The notes under the pieces were generated by a model. It made no database searches and had not been told where the DNA came from. It saw nothing but the letters and a program-made list of their open reading frames with translations. Below are positions 19,151 through 28,374 of a DNA stretch of 64,000 bases, one piece after another. Position numbers and translations under genes: made by a program. This DNA is from Paracnuella aquatica (GTDB taxonomy: Bacteria; Bacteroidota; Bacteroidia; Chitinophagales; Chitinophagaceae). Positions within the stretch are counted from its first letter, which is position 1, and every line of letters starts with the position of its first letter. The stretch covers positions 310,001 to 374,000 of the forward strand of contig NZ_QOWJ01000002.1 in assembly GCF_003332885.2 (NCBI RefSeq), read 5' to 3'.

Positions 19151-19972
19151 TTGGCAAATTATACGCATTTTTCTTACCTGTTGCACCTGGCCGATAATGT
19201 CCTCATACTGGGCCAGCGCAATGCAGAGTGGACCGGCCACGGGCCGGCATTGGAGCAGGATATTGCCCTTACCAATATTTCGCTGGACCTGGTTGGCCAG
19301 GCCCGCAACCTGTATGCACATGCGGCGGCCTTGTACAATGAAATGGATAGTGGTGCAAAAGCATTAGTTGATCATTTGTTGCCCCGGCCATGGAAAGCTT
19401 TTGGCCGCGAACTGCAGGAAGATGACCTTGCTTTTTTGCGCGATGAACGCCAGTACCTCAATCTGCTGATCACCGAATTGCCAAAGGGCGATTGGGCATT
19501 TACCATTTTACGTCAGTGCTTTTTTAGCGCTTATCAAAAAGAGCTGTACAACCAACTGCTGCAATGCAACGATTACCAACTGGCAGGCATAGCCGAAAAA
19601 TCGTTGAAGGAAGTGGCTTATCACCTGCGCTGGAGCTCGGAGTGGGTGATCCGGTTGGGTGATGGTACTGATGAAAGCAACCGCCGCATCAATAATGCAA
19701 TGCAGGAACTATGGCCCTTTACCGGCGAACTCTTTACCAAAACTGGCCTTGAAACGGATGCAGCACAAGCAGGCATTGTTGTGCACTTGCAGGGCATCAA
19801 AGACCAGTGGCTGCAAACTGTGAACGCGGTGTTTGAACAGGCAGGCCTGACCGTTCCGCAAACAACACCCTTTCAACAGGGCGGCAAGGAAGGAAAACAT
19901 ACGGAACATATGGGTTACCTGCTGGCCGAAATGCAATTTTTGCAACGGGCTTATCCCAATGCAGCATGGTAG
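19151..19972 (+). CDS. paaC: Phenylacetyl-CoA epoxidase structural subunit PaaC
   Basis: A 273-residue paralogue of PaaA that forms the structural partner of the catalytic subunit. The N-terminus ANYTHFSYLLHLADNVLILG and the motifs RNAEWTGHGPALEQDIALTNISLDLVGQ and KGDWAFTILRQ are typical of PaaC. The best start is TTG at 19151; no ATG gives a conserved N-terminus. The gene is third in paaABCD and ends eight bases before the paaD frame opens, which fits translational coupling. Confidence 0.94.
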   Translation: MANYTHFSYLLHLADNVLILGQRNAEWTGHGPALEQDIALTNISLDLVGQARNLYAHAAALYNEMDSGAKALVDHLLPRPWKAFGRELQEDDLAFLRDERQYLNLLITELPKGDWAFTILRQCFFSAYQKELYNQLLQCNDYQLAGIAEKSLKEVAYHLRWSSEWVIRLGDGTDESNRRINNAMQELWPFTGELFTKTGLETDAAQAGIVVHLQGIKDQWLQTVNAVFEQAGLTVPQTTPFQQGGKEGKHTEHMGYLLAEMQFLQRAYPNAAW

Positions 19973-19979
19973 CAAATGA

Positions 19980-20510
19980 GTGCACATGAATTTTTTATCA
20001 CACGATATAAAAGCAGTTGATGCGGCCCAGATTTGGCCGATACTTGAGGAAGTAAAAGACCCAGAAGTGCCGGTGCTTTCCATCATTGATTTGGGTATTG
20101 TGCGGGATGTGGTATTGGAAAACACGGAAGTGGGCCAGACGATCCGCATCGTGATCACACCCACTTATTCGGGCTGTCCTGCAATGGAAACCATCAGTAT
20201 GGACATTCGGCTAAAACTGATTGAACGAGGTTTTCGAAACGTGCATATTACTCAACAACTTTCACCCGCATGGACCACCGACTGGATGAGCGAACGGGGA
20301 AAGGAAAAATTAAAAGCATTTGGCATTGCGCCACCCCATTACAAGCCGCAGGTGTGCAACATGGATTTATTTTCCGATGAAACAATTCAATGCCCACGCT
20401 GCAACTCATATCGCACCGAATTGATTTCACAGTTTGGCTCTACAGCCTGCAAAGCGCTGTATCGCTGCAACGATTGCAGCGAAGCGTTTGATTATTTTAA
20501 ATGCCATTGA
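19980..20510 (+). CDS. paaD: Phenylacetate degradation protein PaaD (MIP18/SufT-like)
   Basis: A 176-residue protein of the MIP18/DUF59 family thought to help mature the iron centres of the epoxidase. The N-terminal domain has KDPEVPVLSIIDLGIVRDV and PTYSGCPAMETI with the conserved cysteine. The C-terminus has a zinc-ribbon-like set of cysteines (IQCPRCNS...LYRCNDCSEAF). The start is GTG at 19980 or, more likely, ATG at 19986. It is the last gene of paaABCD. Confidence 0.94.
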   Translation: MHMNFLSHDIKAVDAAQIWPILEEVKDPEVPVLSIIDLGIVRDVVLENTEVGQTIRIVITPTYSGCPAMETISMDIRLKLIERGFRNVHITQQLSPAWTTDWMSERGKEKLKAFGIAPPHYKPQVCNMDLFSDETIQCPRCNSYRTELISQFGSTACKALYRCNDCSEAFDYFKCH

Positions 20511-20512
20511 GC

Positions 20513-20589
20513 AAGTAAAAATTTAAAAATAAAAAGGCAAAAAGGGTCAACCAATTCAAATCACATTTTTGATTTTTGAATTTTTACTT
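20513..20589. repeat. A/T-rich inverted repeat after paaD
   Basis: AAGTAAAAATTTAAAAAT (20513-20530) and its near-complement (20572-20589; one mismatch) flank a 41-base loop. It starts three bases after the paaD stop and could act as a weak terminator. Its sequence (AAAATTCAAAAATCAAAA type) is also common as a dispersed intergenic repeat in this phylum. Confidence 0.55.
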
Positions 20590-20600
20590 TTGACTTCAAA

Positions 20601-21212
20601 ATGCTGCAACCCTATTTCCAAACCACCCTTACCGAAGCCGGATGCGATGAAGCGGGCCGCGGTTGCCTGGCCGGACCGGTGTTTGCGGCGGCTGTTATTT
20701 TACCCCAGAACTTTTACCACCCGCTGCTCAATGATTCCAAACAGTTGAGTGAAAAGGATCGCTACACCTTGCGGCCCATCATCGAACAGCAGGCCATTGC
20801 CTGGGCCGTTGCCAGCCTCGATCATGAGCAAATTGATGCGATCAATATTTTAAAAGCTTCGTTTAAATGCATGCACCTAGCGGTGGAGCAGTTGCAGACC
20901 AAGCCCGGCCTATTGCTTATTGACGGCAACCGGTTTACACCTTACCCGTTTATTCCGCACCAATGTATTGTGGGCGGCGATGGCAAATATGCATCCATTG
21001 CGGCGGCATCGGTGTTGGCTAAAACTTACCGCGACGATTTTATGAACGGCCTGCACGAACAATTTCCGCAATATGGCTGGAGAAAAAATAAAGGCTATGC
21101 CACCAAAGACCACCGGCAGGCACTAAACCTGCATGGGCCCTGTACTTACCACCGCCGTTCGTTCCGGCTCGATTACGCCACTACTGAACCATTGCCTAAA
21201 GATGGTTGTTAA
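20601..21212 (+). CDS. rnhB: Ribonuclease HII
   Basis: A 203-residue enzyme that cleaves the RNA strand of RNA/DNA hybrids and removes misincorporated ribonucleotides, using divalent metal. The hallmark [19 protein letters not shown] carries D16 and E17; further acidic residues are in LLIDGNRF and the C-terminal VLAKTYRDD. The C-terminus [14 protein letters not shown], followed by a short HHRSF-like tail, is typical. The length is normal. It follows paaD by 90 bases, so it may have its own promoter. Confidence 0.95.
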   Translation: MLQPYFQTTLTEAGCDEAGRGCLAGPVFAAAVILPQNFYHPLLNDSKQLSEKDRYTLRPIIEQQAIAWAVASLDHEQIDAINILKASFKCMHLAVEQLQTKPGLLLIDGNRFTPYPFIPHQCIVGGDGKYASIAAASVLAKTYRDDFMNGLHEQFPQYGWRKNKGYATKDHRQALNLHGPCTYHRRSFRLDYATTEPLPKDGC

Positions 21213-21861
21213 AATTTTGATACGAAGCAGCGGAAAGCAGTGGATGTGTTGTCTATCATTTTGCTGCACATCACACGATCTGCTGTAAAAGAATGGTTGA
21301 AGGTTAACAAAGGCACCGCTCATGTTGGGCGGTGTTTTTGTGACCAGTGATTTGTGTGGTGAAGAAAGATTTTTATGATTGATGCTGCAGGTGGTGGTTC
21401 CGTGCATTACGTTGTGAAAGGCTTTGATCAGTCACCGTCGGTTGCTTATCAGTGCGGCAAAACTTGTATCGATTTTTGGGCGTAGCCCAATCCTGTTGGT
21501 AGTAAAACAATCATCATCATTTTCAATTTTACCGTTGTTCGTAGATCAACCCTGTAACCGGAAGATGCTGTGTAAAAATTGGGCACAGGTTTGGGCTACG
21601 CCCAAAATAATTTAATTGTAAATGCTTTGCTACCAACAGGTGTGGACTATGTCCACTACGTTATTTTATGATGATCACCGTTTAAAAATATATTCTTCAC
21701 CTTTTGCTGGCCTGGCTTACCAACTCATAATTCATCATTTCTCATTCATAATTTTCTGCCGCCGGCTGTTCCCTTCTTCATTCAATATTCCTTGTTCCTT
21801 GTTCGATATTCTTACCAAACTTCATCATTCGTCTGTTCCTTGATCCTCTGTTCGCCATTCC
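21213..21861. other. Non-coding 650-base gap with several repeats
   Basis: No convincing gene. The gap holds two short hairpins (21476-21490 and 21591-21605) and, at about 21720-21860, a low-complexity tract of ATTCATCATT, TTCCTTGTTC and GATATTCTT variants. That tract resembles the GAACAAGGAATATTGAA family of dispersed repeats in Chitinophagaceae. A+T content is higher than in the flanking genes. Confidence 0.6.
21476..21605. repeat. Pair of TTGGGC-TA-GCCCAA hairpins bounding a 100-base segment
   Basis: TTGGGCGTAGCCCAA (21476-21490) and TTGGGCTACGCCCAA (21591-21605) are each self-complementary and are also complements of each other. They could be the ends of a small non-autonomous element or two related hairpins. 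Confidence 0.55.
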
Positions 21862-22470
21862 TTACCCATTCCATTCGCCTGCGCCCAGCCGTATTAGCTC
21901 CGGTTCATCCGAGGTAAAATCCACCACAGTCGAAGGCACAATGCCGCCAATGCCGCCGTCAATCACCAGGTCCACCAGGTTGCCAAACTTATCATGAATG
22001 ATCTCCGGGTCGGTGTATTCCTCCACGTATTCACCTGGCAGTGAGGCGCTCAATATGGGGTTGCCGAGTTCCTCCACAATGCAGCGGGCAATGGCATTAT
22101 CCGGCACACGGATACCCACCGTGTCTTTGCGGGTTTTCAGCATTTTGGGCACCTGTTTGCTGGCTCCCAAAATAAACGTGTAAGGCCCCGGCAAGTACTG
22201 CTTCAGGGTGCGGTATACCGGCGTACCCAATTGCTTGGCATAGCCGCTCAGGTGGCTCAGGTCGTGGCACACAAAAGAAAGCTGCGCTTTGTTGGGGTCC
22301 ACACCTTTGATGCGGCAAATGCGCTCCACCGCTTTTTGCTGTTGAATATCGCAGCCCAGGCCATAAATAGTATCGGTGGGGTAAATAATAACGCCGCCCG
22401 ACCGCAGCACATCGGCTATCTGGCGCAGCAGGCGAGGCTGCGGGTTTTGTGGGTGCACATGTATGAGCAT
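21862..22470 (-). CDS. TsaC/YrdC/YciO-family protein (threonylcarbamoyl-AMP synthase-like)
   Basis: About 202 residues from the ATG at 22470 (MLIHVHPQNPQP); a five-residue longer frame is possible. YrdC-fold motifs are clear: GGVIIYPTDTIYGLGCD, RICRIKG, and KxR/SxN-type residues in VGIRVPDN and LSASL. The STVVDFT end motif (ATP/threonine pocket) is also present. TsaC makes threonylcarbamoyl-AMP for tRNA t6A; the YciO branch is a related paralogue. The HPQNPQPRLL start and LPGPYTFIL segment look closer to YciO, so it may be the paralogue rather than the essential TsaC. Confidence 0.88.
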   Translation of the reverse strand: MLIHVHPQNPQPRLLRQIADVLRSGGVIIYPTDTIYGLGCDIQQQKAVERICRIKGVDPNKAQLSFVCHDLSHLSGYAKQLGTPVYRTLKQYLPGPYTFILGASKQVPKMLKTRKDTVGIRVPDNAIARCIVEELGNPILSASLPGEYVEEYTDPEIIHDKFGNLVDLVIDGGIGGIVPSTVVDFTSDEPELIRLGAGEWNG

Positions 22471-22581
22471 GAGGGTAATTTTCAAGTAAGCAATTGGATG
22501 GACAAAGATGCATATAAAACAACCGGCAGCTCGCTAGCCAATAATCAACACACTTACAACAAGCCGCCGGCGCTAAGGCAT

Positions 22582-22995
22582 TTATTTACCGGTAGCTTTT
22601 TGCCGGCACATATTGATAAACGTGCTGGCCAGGTGCTGTAAATCATCGAACGAAACGGGCTTGGTAAAAAACCGTGCATTCCACTGCTTGGCCAGCTCCG
22701 CATCCGCATCGCGACAAGATGTGGTAAACACAGCCACCGGCAAGTGGCTGGTGGCATCCGACCGGCGAATACTTTGCAGCGCCTCCCAGCCGTCCATTAC
22801 CGGCATGTTGATGTCGAGCAGAACCAGGCAAGGTTCCTGCCCGCCGGCACACAGCCGGTCGAGGCACGAAAGGGCACTGCCGCCATCGGTAACATGCACC
22901 AGGTTGATCTGGTCGGCAAACGGGGCAAACGCCTGCTCCACAATGTAGAGGTCATCCAGGTCGTCTTCTGCGTATAAAATGGTTGATTTAGCCAT
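22582..22995 (-). CDS. Single-domain response regulator (Rcp1-like)
   Basis: A 137-residue stand-alone receiver. Acidic triad E10/D11/D12, phospho-acceptor D61 in LLDINMPVMDGWE, switch T91/T92 and K112 (FFTKPVS) are present. The long beta-4/alpha-4 insertion and DINMPxMDGWE motif match the Rcp1-like regulators that pair with phytochrome-like or orphan kinases. No kinase is adjacent. Its ATG sits directly at the end of the U-tract of the terminator at 23000-23030, so there is little room for a leader. Confidence 0.9.
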   Translation of the reverse strand: MAKSTILYAEDDLDDLYIVEQAFAPFADQINLVHVTDGGSALSCLDRLCAGGQEPCLVLLDINMPVMDGWEALQSIRRSDATSHLPVAVFTTSCRDADAELAKQWNARFFTKPVSFDDLQHLASTFINMCRQKATGK

Positions 22996-23026
22996 AAAAA
23001 AAGCGCAGGCTGTGCTGCGCAGTTTT
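22996..23026 (-). terminator. Terminator of the TonB-receptor gene, abutting the next start codon
   Basis: On the minus strand, GCGCAG-like and CTGCGC arms (23020-23015 and 23008-23003), extended by AAAAA/TTTTT, end in a run of seven T (23002-22996). The response-regulator ATG (22995) is the next base. Confidence 0.7.
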
Positions 23027-23118
23027 TAAGGAAAATGGTGTGCCACTTTCTGCACTTGCTTGAAAATGAACCCTCAAACAAGCAAAATGGTGTTTAAATA
23101 AAATTGTCCGTTGCCGTT

Positions 23119-25563
23119 TTAAAACGCAATAATAAACCCGAACGTAGGCGTGATGTTACCGTCATCTTCGCGCAGCAGCAGCGGCACTGCATTGCTGCCA
23201 TCGGGTTTTACCGCGGTACCATCGGTGGTTACAAATGCGGTGTTGTCGGCATTTCGGGTAAATGTAAAACGCGGGTACGATGGCTGCACGGCGCGGTAAA
23301 AATTACTCAGGTCCAGGAACAGGTCCAGCGTCCAGTTCGGAAAATTCCATTTTTTGTCGATGCGGATATCGGCCGCGTGGAATGCTTTCAGGCGCAGCGT
23401 ATTTAGTTGCGCATAATCGAGCAGTCCCGAGCCCAGTGACAGGTAGTTGCGCTGCGAAGCCACCAAATCGAACGGGGTGTACGGCACGCCGCCCTGGTAG
23501 CGGAAGCGCAGGCCCAGCTCCCAGTTGCGCGGCAGCTTGTAGCCCAGCGTGGTGCTCAGCAGGTGTGTGTTTTCCCAGGCACTGGGTACAAACACACCGT
23601 TGCGGCCGCTGTACAGGCTTTTGAAATACGTGTAGCTGATGATGCCAAAAAACTGCTTAGTCAGCTTTTGCTGCGCAAAAAATTCAAAACCATACGCCTT
23701 GCCTTTACCATTCGTTTCCACGGCTTCATTACCCAGCACGCCAAAATCGCCACCCAGGTTGGCCAGCGAAATGCCATCGCGGATGGAAACGGGCACATTT
23801 GCGTAGCGCTTATAAAAACCTTCCAGCGTAATGCGGGTGGCATCGGTGGGCAAAAATTCGATGCCGGTTACGTAGTGGTCGCTGCGTGTATAATCGGCGC
23901 CTTTATTTACCAGGTTGCCGTTGTTATCGGCAAAGCCCAGAACGGTGTACGGCGCAATGCGGTAGTAGCGGCCCACCGACGAGTTCCAGGTCCATTTGTC
24001 GGCCAGCACATAGCTCAGCGCCACCCGTGGCGAAAAAGTGCGCAGCGGGTTGGCGCCATTGGTGGTAAACGTGTTGCCATCGGCCCGAACACCCATGCTG
24101 ATGCCTACACGGTCGTCGAACAGGCGGCGGCCTGCTTGCGCAAATACACCGTAGCGCAAAAACGGCTTGATGGGCGAAGTGAAATTGGCCGTTTGCTCAG
24201 GCTGCACCAGGTTACCGCTTTCATCATAAAGTGCTTTGCGGAAACGGCTAAATGTATTGTTTTGAAAATCGGCCACCTGTGCCACGCCACCCCAAGACCA
24301 TTTCCAGGCGCCGATGGTTTTGTTCCAGTCGTAGCGCAGCTTGGTTTCGGCCTCCTGCGACCGCACCCTCAGGTTGCGCTCCGATTCAATGGGGTTGCGG
24401 TTGTTTTCAAACTGGTCGAGGCTGTTGTTTAACGTGTTGCGGCTAAGGGCCAGGTTCCAGAATCCGTTATTGATCTGGCGGCGCAGCGTGGCGCCCACCG
24501 TGTAGCTCCATTGCTCAATATTGGGGTTGGAGTTGATGACATATAGTTTTTCCGGCGTAGCCTCACGGGGAGCCGCAAACGAAAATTCATCAATGGCGCC
24601 AACACCCAGGAAAGTAAGCGTGGTTTTGGGATCGATGCGGTGCGTGATCTTTGCCTGGAAATCCCAATAGTTGGGCCTGATGGGCAAATCAATGGCTTTA
24701 AAAAGGAACTGCAGGTACGACCGGCGTGCCGATGCAAGAAAAGTTGTTTTTTCCTGCTTAATCGGCCCTTCCAGCGTAGCGGCCAACTCGGTGGCACTGA
24801 GGCGGAAATTGCCCTGCACCCGGCGCGGGTTTCCGTTTATCTGCCTGAACTGAAACACCGAAGACAGCGCATTATCGTAGCGGGCATCAAAGGCCGAAGT
24901 GCTCAGTTTTACATCTTCAATAAACGATACGTTGAGGATGCCTGTTGGGCCGCCGCCGCTGCCTTGTGTGGCAAAGTGGTTGATGTTGGGAATTTCAATG
25001 CCATCGAGGTAAAATACGTTTTCGTTGGGTGCACCACCGCGGATGATGATATCGTTTCTAAACCCGCCCACCGAACCCGATGTACCGCCCACCCCGGGCA
25101 GGGTTTGGATCACCCGGCTGATGTCGAAGTTGCCGCCGGGGTTACTCCGGATCTCTTCGGCGGTGAGCCGCTGAATGCTCAGCGGGCTTTCCAGCGTGGC
25201 GGCTCTTGCCGTACGGCGGTTACTCCGCACCGTTACACCCGTTAGTTCGGTAGCTGCACTTTCCAGTTCCACGGTTACTTCAATTTCGTTGCCCGATGTA
25301 ACCACCAGGTTGAACAGGCTTTGCGGCCGGTAACCCACGGCTGTGGCCGTAAGGCCGTAGCTGCCCACCGGCAGTTGGATGCGAAAACGACCAAGGCTGT
25401 CGGTAACGGCGCCGGGGCCGCCGTTAATTTGTACCGATGCGCCGGTGAGCGGCTGCAAGGTGTTTTTATTCACTACCGAACCACGAAGTATGCCTTCGGT
25501 TTGTGCGTGGAGCAACAAGGGAAATAGAAACAGGATAAGTAAAAAAGACCTCATGGTATTCAT
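23119..25563 (-). CDS. TonB-dependent receptor with carboxypeptidase-like N-terminal domain
   Basis: An 814-residue outer-membrane transporter. The signal peptide (LLILFLFPLLLHA) is followed by a carboxypeptidase-D regulatory-like domain (about 25-105; LRGSVVNKNTLQPLTGASVQI), then the plug domain (about 115-235; RVIQTLPGV, IIIRGGAPNENVFYLDGIEIP) and a 22-stranded barrel ending in GFIIAF. A start at M4 (25554) is equally possible. There is no SusD partner, so this is a general TonB receptor rather than a SusC protein. Substrate unknown; no metal-uptake or siderophore genes are adjacent. It is followed by the terminator at about 23000. Confidence 0.92.
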   Translation of the reverse strand: MNTMRSFLLILFLFPLLLHAQTEGILRGSVVNKNTLQPLTGASVQINGGPGAVTDSLGRFRIQLPVGSYGLTATAVGYRPQSLFNLVVTSGNEIEVTVELESAATELTGVTVRSNRRTARAATLESPLSIQRLTAEEIRSNPGGNFDISRVIQTLPGVGGTSGSVGGFRNDIIIRGGAPNENVFYLDGIEIPNINHFATQGSGGGPTGILNVSFIEDVKLSTSAFDARYDNALSSVFQFRQINGNPRRVQGNFRLSATELAATLEGPIKQEKTTFLASARRSYLQFLFKAIDLPIRPNYWDFQAKITHRIDPKTTLTFLGVGAIDEFSFAAPREATPEKLYVINSNPNIEQWSYTVGATLRRQINNGFWNLALSRNTLNNSLDQFENNRNPIESERNLRVRSQEAETKLRYDWNKTIGAWKWSWGGVAQVADFQNNTFSRFRKALYDESGNLVQPEQTANFTSPIKPFLRYGVFAQAGRRLFDDRVGISMGVRADGNTFTTNGANPLRTFSPRVALSYVLADKWTWNSSVGRYYRIAPYTVLGFADNNGNLVNKGADYTRSDHYVTGIEFLPTDATRITLEGFYKRYANVPVSIRDGISLANLGGDFGVLGNEAVETNGKGKAYGFEFFAQQKLTKQFFGIISYTYFKSLYSGRNGVFVPSAWENTHLLSTTLGYKLPRNWELGLRFRYQGGVPYTPFDLVASQRNYLSLGSGLLDYAQLNTLRLKAFHAADIRIDKKWNFPNWTLDLFLDLSNFYRAVQPSYPRFTFTRNADNTAFVTTDGTAVKPDGSNAVPLLLREDDGNITPTFGFIIAF

Positions 25564-26028
25564 TTGCTGAACAATGCAACAATGCTGTGCTGTAAAAGTT
25601 GAACAGGAAAAAGGAAACAGCCTTTATTTAACCAAGTTAATGCCTAACTGTACGGCCGCAAATTTAAGAAGACCGGTTTGGTTGTGTGGCGTGGTAGGGG
25701 TTGAGATGTGTCAGGTGAGCTGTTTAGAATATGCGAGTAATGTACAGCGTGAGAAAAAATGACGTCTAGGCTTAGTGCCTTTTGTTCGATGCATTATTTA
25801 TAAAACAATATTGTATTTCATGCTGAATAACGATTTGCAGCACTTCACCACAGTAGTACAAAAGTTACATCAGGGAACCGCCCCGCAATCAGGCTGTCAT
25901 TGATTGCGGGCCCCTTTATTGTTACTTTTTTGGGCAAACAAAAAAGTAAAACAACAGCTATGCGTACAACTGTATTTTCTTAACTGCATGCATAGCTGTT
26001 AGGCTTGCATTTTATATTAAAAAGGGCA
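25564..26028. other. Non-coding gap with stacked inverted repeats
   Basis: A 465-base region between the ligA stop and the TonB-receptor start, both on the minus strand. It holds three consecutive inverted repeats: CCCGCAATCA/TGATTGCGGG (25882-25910), TTACTTTTTT/AAAAAAGTAA (about 25922-25949) and AACAGCTATGC/GCATAGCTGTT (25953-26000). The rest shows no gene-like frame. Confidence 0.6.
25882..26000. repeat. Cluster of three inverted repeats downstream of ligA
   Basis: Stems of 10, 10 and 11 bases occur in tandem over 120 bases. Any could terminate ligA transcription (minus strand), but three in a row is more than a terminator needs. Confidence 0.5.
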
Positions 26029-28140
26029 TTACGATTCTACAGCCGCAGCCCCACTCTGCACCATGTTCAAAAACTCGTCTTCCGAAATAATGCGGATGCT
26101 GCTGATCTTTTTTGCTTTTTCCAGTTTGCTGCCGGCATCTTCACCCACCACCAGGTAATTGAGTTTGCTGCTCACCCCCGAAACAATGGCGCCACCGCCG
26201 GCTTCCACCATGGCTTCGGCGTCACTGCGCTTGAGGCGGGCCAGCGTGCCGGTAAACAAGAATGTTTGTCCCTGCAGGTTGCCGCCAATGGTAGCGTGTG
26301 TTTTCTTTTCATTTTTCAGGGACAATCCAAGTGCTTCCAGTTCTTTCAGCAGCGCAATATTATCGTCGTTGCAAAAAAACTGCTGTACACTGGAGGCCAC
26401 TTTGGGGCCCACATCTTCCAGTGCCAGCAGTTGCTCCTCGCTAAAGCCACACAGGTCGAGCAGGTGATTGATGGAATGTGCTAAAGTCTTGGCCCCGGTT
26501 TCGCCCACAAAGCGAACGCCGAGGGCAAAAATGAGCCGGTGCAACGGCTGGCTTTTCGATTTTTCAATGGCGGTACGCAGGTTGTCGATCGACTTTTTGC
26601 CAAAGCCTTCCAGCGTGCTTATTTTTTCATAATCAAGCCGGTAGATGTCGGTAATGGAGCGCAGCCAGCCCAGGTCGTAAAACTTTTTGATGTTGGCATC
26701 GCCCAAGCCACGGATGTCCATGGCGTCTTTCGAGGCAAAATGCATCAGGCGCTCCAGCACCTGTTCGGGGCAGGCCAGGTTGGTACAGCGCCAGGCCGCT
26801 TCTTCGGCGGCGCGGTACAGCTCATCGCCACAGGCAGGGCAATGCGTGGGAAACTGGATGGGCTGTTCGGTGCCGTCGCGCAGCTCGTGCAGCGATTTTA
26901 CAATATATGGGATCACATCGCCGGCACGTTCCACCAGCACGGTGTCGCCTATGCGCAGGTCTTTTTCGCGGATCACATCTTCGTTGAACAGGGAAACCGA
27001 GCCCACCATCACGCCACCGATGGCGACCGGTTGTATTTTGGCCACGGGCCCAATGTTGCCGGTGCGGCCCACCTGGTACTCTACCCGCAGTAGCTTGCTG
27101 GTGGCCTGGCGGGCTTTAAACTTATACGCAATAGCCCAGCGGGGGTGGTGCGTGGTCATGCCCAGTTTATCGTGCAGGGCAAACTCGTTTACCTTGATCA
27201 CCATGCCGTCGATTTCGTAGGGCAGGTCATCACGTTTTACCTCAAATTCATTGCAGTAATCTACAACGGCCTGGATGCCACGGAGCACTTTCAGTTCCTT
27301 AACCGGGCTGCGGAAGCCTTGCTCCCAAAGCATTTCCAAGGCTGCGGAATGCGTAAGCGGCTCCTTTGCATTGGGGCCGGTAGTGGTGTAATATGAGATC
27401 TGGTAGGTAAATGCCTCCAGCCTGCGGCGGCGCACTTCCAGCGGGTCTTTAATACGAAGTGAGCCAGCCGCGGCGTTGCGTGGATTGGCCAGCGGCTGAA
27501 TGCCTTGTTCCACCAGCGCTTCGTTGAACAGCTGGAAATTTTGCTTGTTGATCAGCACCTCGCCGCGGATCTCCACGTTGTTCAGGCCATATTTCGAAAA
27601 ATCGGCGTTGAGCGGAATGGTGCGGATCTGGCGCACATTTGGGGTAATATCATCACCTTGAACGCCATCGCCGCGGGTGGCGCCGCGCACCAGTTTGTCG
27701 CCTTCGTACACCAGCGATAGCGATGCCCCGTCGAACTTGGGCTCCACGCAGTATTCAATCTCCGAAAGGCCTGTGCTTTCCCGCACTTTGCGGTCAAAAT
27801 CAAACAGTTCTTCGCTGTTGTACGAGTTGTCCAGCGACAGCATCGGCACCAAGTGGGCCACCGTTGGAAATTCTTTGGTCAAACCCTTCGCCACCCGCTG
27901 CGTAGGCGAGTCGGGCACAATGAGGTCGGGGTTTTCCTCTTCCAGCTTTTCCAGCGATTTATATAAGGTGTCGTATTCAAAATCAGAAACCAGCGGATCG
28001 GCCAGCACATAATAACGGTACTCGTGAAAACGCAGCACGGAGCGGAGTAGATCGATATCGGCCACCTCGATGCCGCCGGTCTGGGCGGCTTGCAGCAATC
28101 GGTTGGTTTGGTCCTGTATGGCGTGGAGTTGGGAGGTCAT
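26029..28140 (-). CDS. ligA: NAD-dependent DNA ligase LigA
   Basis: A 703-residue NAD+-dependent ligase that seals nicks in replication and repair. The N-terminal Ia domain (YRYYVLADPLVSDFEYD) precedes the adenylation domain with active-site lysine K135 in EPKFDGASLSL. The OB fold and a Cys4 zinc finger (CPACGDELY...WRCTNLACPEQ, about 405-428) follow, then helix-hairpin-helix repeats (about 440-590) and a C-terminal BRCT domain (about 615-695; GQTFLFTGTLARLKRSDAEAM). All parts are complete. It appears monocistronic. Confidence 0.97.
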   Translation of the reverse strand: MTSQLHAIQDQTNRLLQAAQTGGIEVADIDLLRSVLRFHEYRYYVLADPLVSDFEYDTLYKSLEKLEEENPDLIVPDSPTQRVAKGLTKEFPTVAHLVPMLSLDNSYNSEELFDFDRKVRESTGLSEIEYCVEPKFDGASLSLVYEGDKLVRGATRGDGVQGDDITPNVRQIRTIPLNADFSKYGLNNVEIRGEVLINKQNFQLFNEALVEQGIQPLANPRNAAAGSLRIKDPLEVRRRRLEAFTYQISYYTTTGPNAKEPLTHSAALEMLWEQGFRSPVKELKVLRGIQAVVDYCNEFEVKRDDLPYEIDGMVIKVNEFALHDKLGMTTHHPRWAIAYKFKARQATSKLLRVEYQVGRTGNIGPVAKIQPVAIGGVMVGSVSLFNEDVIREKDLRIGDTVLVERAGDVIPYIVKSLHELRDGTEQPIQFPTHCPACGDELYRAAEEAAWRCTNLACPEQVLERLMHFASKDAMDIRGLGDANIKKFYDLGWLRSITDIYRLDYEKISTLEGFGKKSIDNLRTAIEKSKSQPLHRLIFALGVRFVGETGAKTLAHSINHLLDLCGFSEEQLLALEDVGPKVASSVQQFFCNDDNIALLKELEALGLSLKNEKKTHATIGGNLQGQTFLFTGTLARLKRSDAEAMVEAGGGAIVSGVSSKLNYLVVGEDAGSKLEKAKKISSIRIISEDEFLNMVQSGAAAVES

Positions 28141-28374
28141 AAGGCCTCAAAAATAAGCAGTGCAAGATGCTGCGGGAGGAAAAAATCGGAATAAGAGTGT
28201 GGTCGGCGCAACTGGCTTTTTGAAAAATTGGAAATGGGAAATAGGAGGGGTGCAGCAAAATAGATCAAGGTTCTGTTCATCATTTTCGTTGCCGAAAGGC
28301 TGGAGGGAAAAATCTTTTTCCTTTCCTAATGTGTTTTAAGTACATAACCTATCTTTAGCGTTTCAAAGAGTTTT

